Assembly: GCF_000208745.1 (NCBI RefSeq)
Contig: NC_030853.1
Coordinates: forward strand, 2,478,590 to 2,542,589
Source of the DNA: Theobroma cacao
Taxonomy: Eukaryota > Streptophyta > Magnoliopsida > Malvales > Malvaceae
Reading direction: 5' to 3'
Length of the DNA: 64,000 nt
The position numbers and the translations under genes are program-made. The notes under the pieces were generated by a model. It ran no database searches. It saw nothing but the letters and a program-made list of their open reading frames with translations, and was not told where the DNA came from. This document shows, one piece after another, positions 61,336 to 64,000 of the stretch (position 1 is its first letter; every line of letters starts with the position of its first letter).

Positions 61336-63873
61336 ATGGCGGCTTCTGCTTTCTCAGCTTCCTCTTTGTTCGGTTCGAGAATTAACGAACCACTAACCTT
61401 AATCTCCTCGAAATCACGCTATAAGTAAGCTTCTTAATCAGCTTAATGAGACAAATCCCTTTTTTTTAAAAAAAGAAAAACAAAAGAATTTGATTGAAGT
61501 TCGATTTTTTGCAGGTTGAACTCCAAGAGAACTCCACCTGTTAAAATCTCATGTGATTACTCTTGCTTGGAAGTACGGGGTTTTTTATTCTTATTTTTAA
61601 TTTATATTTATATTCAAATTATGATTTTGAGGAATTTACTTTTTTTTTTTGCTGTTTTAATTTGTCAGTTTTTATTAGAATAATATTGCTAATTACAGCT
61701 GTAGCTTACACATGTTTGGGGAATGAATTTAGTGAATACGACGATTAAATTTCTATTTATAGCTGTTGTAGTTTAGCAGATGGATGCATTTTTGTGTTAT
61801 TATCAGTGGGATTCTGTGTTTTGATTGAATGGTGATATCGAAAGAGTGATGGAATTTGCTGAAACAGTACAATCTTGTCATTTCAAGGTTAAGGATGTTT
61901 ATTATAGACCTCCAGGGACGCAGATTAACCTTTTGAATGGAGTTAGCTTTTCACTTCCTGAGAAAAGGTACATGCTTTAATTGTAAATAATGGAAAATTG
62001 ACCATTTTTGTTGTTTGGGTTTTCCTCCAAATTAGTTTTGCATGGTTATTACTCTTAGGATTGCAAGCTCTGAAGAATCATATGAGAATAGAACATGAGA
62101 CATTGAATATCTTGTCACACTTTCTAAGCGTATTTTACTAATTATACTGTGAGGAAGCAGGTGTAAAGTCTTGTCATTGATTGTTTGTGCATGCTTCAAA
62201 GCCGACTTTGAGGACTAAATGGTTTTTGTGCATTGCTGCAGTTTTGGCTTAATTTTTGGACAGAGTGGAAGTGGGAAAACTACTCTCTTGCAGGTCTACC
62301 ATATATTGTGTTTTGGTGATATCTGTTTGTTATCATATACCTTGTACATCTACTTATTTTTCCTTCTCCTTTCAGCTTCTTGCAGGGCTTAGCAAACCAA
62401 CATCAGGTTCTATTTATATCCAGAGATATACAAATGAAGGCAACCCAAATCAGTCTCCAAAATTATTAGTTCCAGAAAGAGTTGGTATTGTCTTCCAGTT
62501 CCCAGAGAGGTACCTGATATCAAATGAACAATTTTTCTTGTCTTTGTTTGCTTGATGGGATTTTCGATCTCTTGATAGCTGCATTCTTGTTACAATGTCA
62601 CTTTCCTTTAGGCTCTCTAGGTCTGCTTTTGCATGTTTTTTCTGGACCTTTTAAGTATTATGAAGTCCTACATCGATATCTCACATGCATATATGTTTTT
62701 TTCTGGTTTTCTATCATGTTGATGGAAACACTTGCTTTTGTTATTATTGCAATTTTTTACTGCCAGTTAAGCAACATGGCTCTTTTTAGCCCTTTATATT
62801 TGCTTAGAGCCTGTTTGGCCAAGCTTTTTTTTTTTTTTTTTTAGCTTAAAAGCTATTATGAAGCTATTAAAATTAAGCTAAAGCTGTTTGGCAAGTTGTT
62901 TGGCAAAATAAATAATATAAGCTCTAATTTTGGTTAAAATTATCATAAAGAGTATTTATGCCATCTTCAATCACTTAATAAACCAAAGTGGAACAAGTCT
63001 GCTTCGAGTTTATATACGATTTCAAATGTTATAATCAAATAAATCCACAAAGCATTGAAACAATTCTCAAACTTGTATAGTAGTAATAGTATTATATTTT
63101 TTTGTGAAGAAGAGAGAAAACCTTTAAATAGTACCTGAATGTAGTTTTGAATTCTGGGTTTTCTTTTCTCTTAATTTTTGTAAGAAAAAAAAATTCTTAG
63201 ATTTTGTTATTCTGTTGTTGGGTTTTTTATTTTTTTATTTATTTTTTAATAGTCTTTGTAGAGAGAGAGGGATATTGTGATTTTGTGTTGGAAAAGGATG
63301 ATTTGCAAAGGGAGGGAGAGGAGAGGGAGAATGATTGAGAGAAAGGAGTATTTACTTCAAAGGTTAGTGTATTGTTAAAAGAAAAGAAGAGAAAGCTCCT
63401 TTTTGGAGCTTTTCTTTAAGGCTTTTTTTTTTTTTTTTAAATTTTGTTCTTTAAAAAGAACTGTTTTTTTTTAAAGAACTTCTCAAAAATCTTGTTTGGG
63501 TTGGCTTTTGCTTTAAGAGATAGATAAGGTAAAAAAAAGCCAACCCAAACAAGCACTTAGGCTTTAACTTGTTTAAGACCAAGTAGAATTTTGGATTCAT
63601 CTATTTATATATCATGCAACTTGAATATAGCAAGTTGAGTTCTGTTGTAAGTCTAATTCTTGTGGTCTCTTGTTTGCATAACTCTAGTTTGGTTTGTGCT
63701 CATTTCGGTTAAAATCTGTTAAGTTCAAAACAATATTTTATGTTATGTTGCTGGCTAGGTATTTCGTGGCAGACAATGTGCTTGATGAAGTTACATTTGG
63801 CTGGCCAAGGCAAAGGAGTGGGCTTCAAGTGAAGGAGCATCTTGCATTAAATCTCCAAAGAGCTTTTAATTGG
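61336..63873 (+). CDS. ABCI11: ABC-type ATPase, ABCI11/NAP14-like, chloroplast (5' part; continues past the window)
   Basis: Six exons are visible: 61336-61424, 61515-61572, 61888-61967, 62242-62293, 62376-62509 and 63759-63873. They join in frame to 176 residues and the last donor (GTATGC) leads beyond the window. The first 45 or so residues (MAASAFSASSLFGSRINEPL...) are Ser-rich and basic, like a chloroplast transit peptide. The nucleotide-binding domain begins at about VKDVYYRPPGTQINLL. Walker A is GQSGSGKTT (82-90), and the Q-loop is FQFPER with Q134. VADNVLDEVTFGWPRQ follows, typical of this subfamily. The ABC signature, Walker B and H-loop must lie in the missing 3' exons. The family member in Arabidopsis is a plastid non-intrinsic ABC protein linked to metal homeostasis; the role here is inferred from that. 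Confidence 0.92.
62806..63556. mobile_element. hAT-like MITE inside ABCI11 intron 5
   Basis: The left end reads AGCCTGTTTGGCCAAGCTTT and the right end, reversed, TGCTTGTTTGGGTTGGCTTT. These similar inverted ends start with a GTTTGG core and a T run. A possible 5-bp duplication CTTAG flanks both ends. The interior (about 750 bp) is non-coding and has GA-rich and T-rich tracts. At the right end CTTGTTTGGGTTGGCTTTT (63491-63509) and its exact reverse complement (63535-63553) form a 19-bp palindrome with a 25-bp loop. It lies in the intron and should not alter the protein if spliced out. Superfamily is tentative. Confidence 0.6.
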
Positions 63874-64000
63874 GTATGCATGATCAAAGCTTTTTTTATC
63901 TACTTGTGGCCCTTATATTTTCCCTCTTACCTATTGTGGGTATTGGTTCTAAAAGTATTCATCTCTGTGAATCCTTAGACAATTTCTTTAAATTGATGAT

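Noticed and set aside
1..64000. CRISPR arrays, operons, phage, organelle or viral inserts
   Set aside because: No direct-repeat/spacer pattern, no dense prokaryotic-like coding and no recognisable organellar or viral gene was found. The reverse transcriptase pieces all belong to plant LINE or Copia elements.

Overview
The window is nuclear DNA of a flowering plant, most likely a core eudicot. It is AT-rich, has GT-AG introns and TATA-box promoters, and carries plant-only gene families (SBP-box, WRKY, miR171) among many decayed transposable elements. Two N runs (5 and 78 bases), each next to a (TA)n tract, mark assembly gaps. No prokaryotic, organellar or viral block was seen. The species cannot be fixed from the sequence alone.

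Layout. 1-4.2 kb: two diverged copies of a long LTR-like repeat (minus strand), then the 3' end of a Copia element. 6.3-6.7 kb: a single-exon gene for a small plant protein (minus). 11.5 kb: a MIR171 hairpin (plus). 14.4-15.9 kb: a two-exon gene for a 71-residue membrane-anchored protein (plus), facing a three-exon SPL (SBP-box) gene (16.3-17.5 kb, minus) that has a miR156 site. 19.6-23.5 kb: a long-TIR element, a deleted Copia element and a Stowaway MITE. 24.0-25.4 kb: a two-exon WRKY75-like group IIc gene (minus). 26.6-35.1 kb: a pogo/Emigrant-like transposon split by a 6.9-kb LINE, beside a second, unsplit copy. 35.3-36.7 kb: a 1.39-kb LTR. 36.7-43.6 kb: largely gene-free. 43.7-46.3 kb: a four-exon SDR-family gene (minus) with unusual active-site motifs. 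49.3-50.4 kb: a 433-bp tandem repeat. 51.1-58.4 kb: a complete but dead LINE with a 16-bp target-site duplication. 61.3 kb to the end: the first six exons of an ABCI11-type chloroplast ABC ATPase gene (plus), with a hAT-like MITE in intron 5.

The host genes do not form one pathway. Two belong to the miRNA developmental network: MIR171, whose family targets GRAS/HAM genes, and the SPL gene with its miR156 site. The rest look like ordinary neighbours. I found no clear candidate for a wholly new system. The most informative things are the nested transposon history, the decay pattern of the second LINE, and the SDR protein that keeps the fold but has lost canonical catalytic residues.
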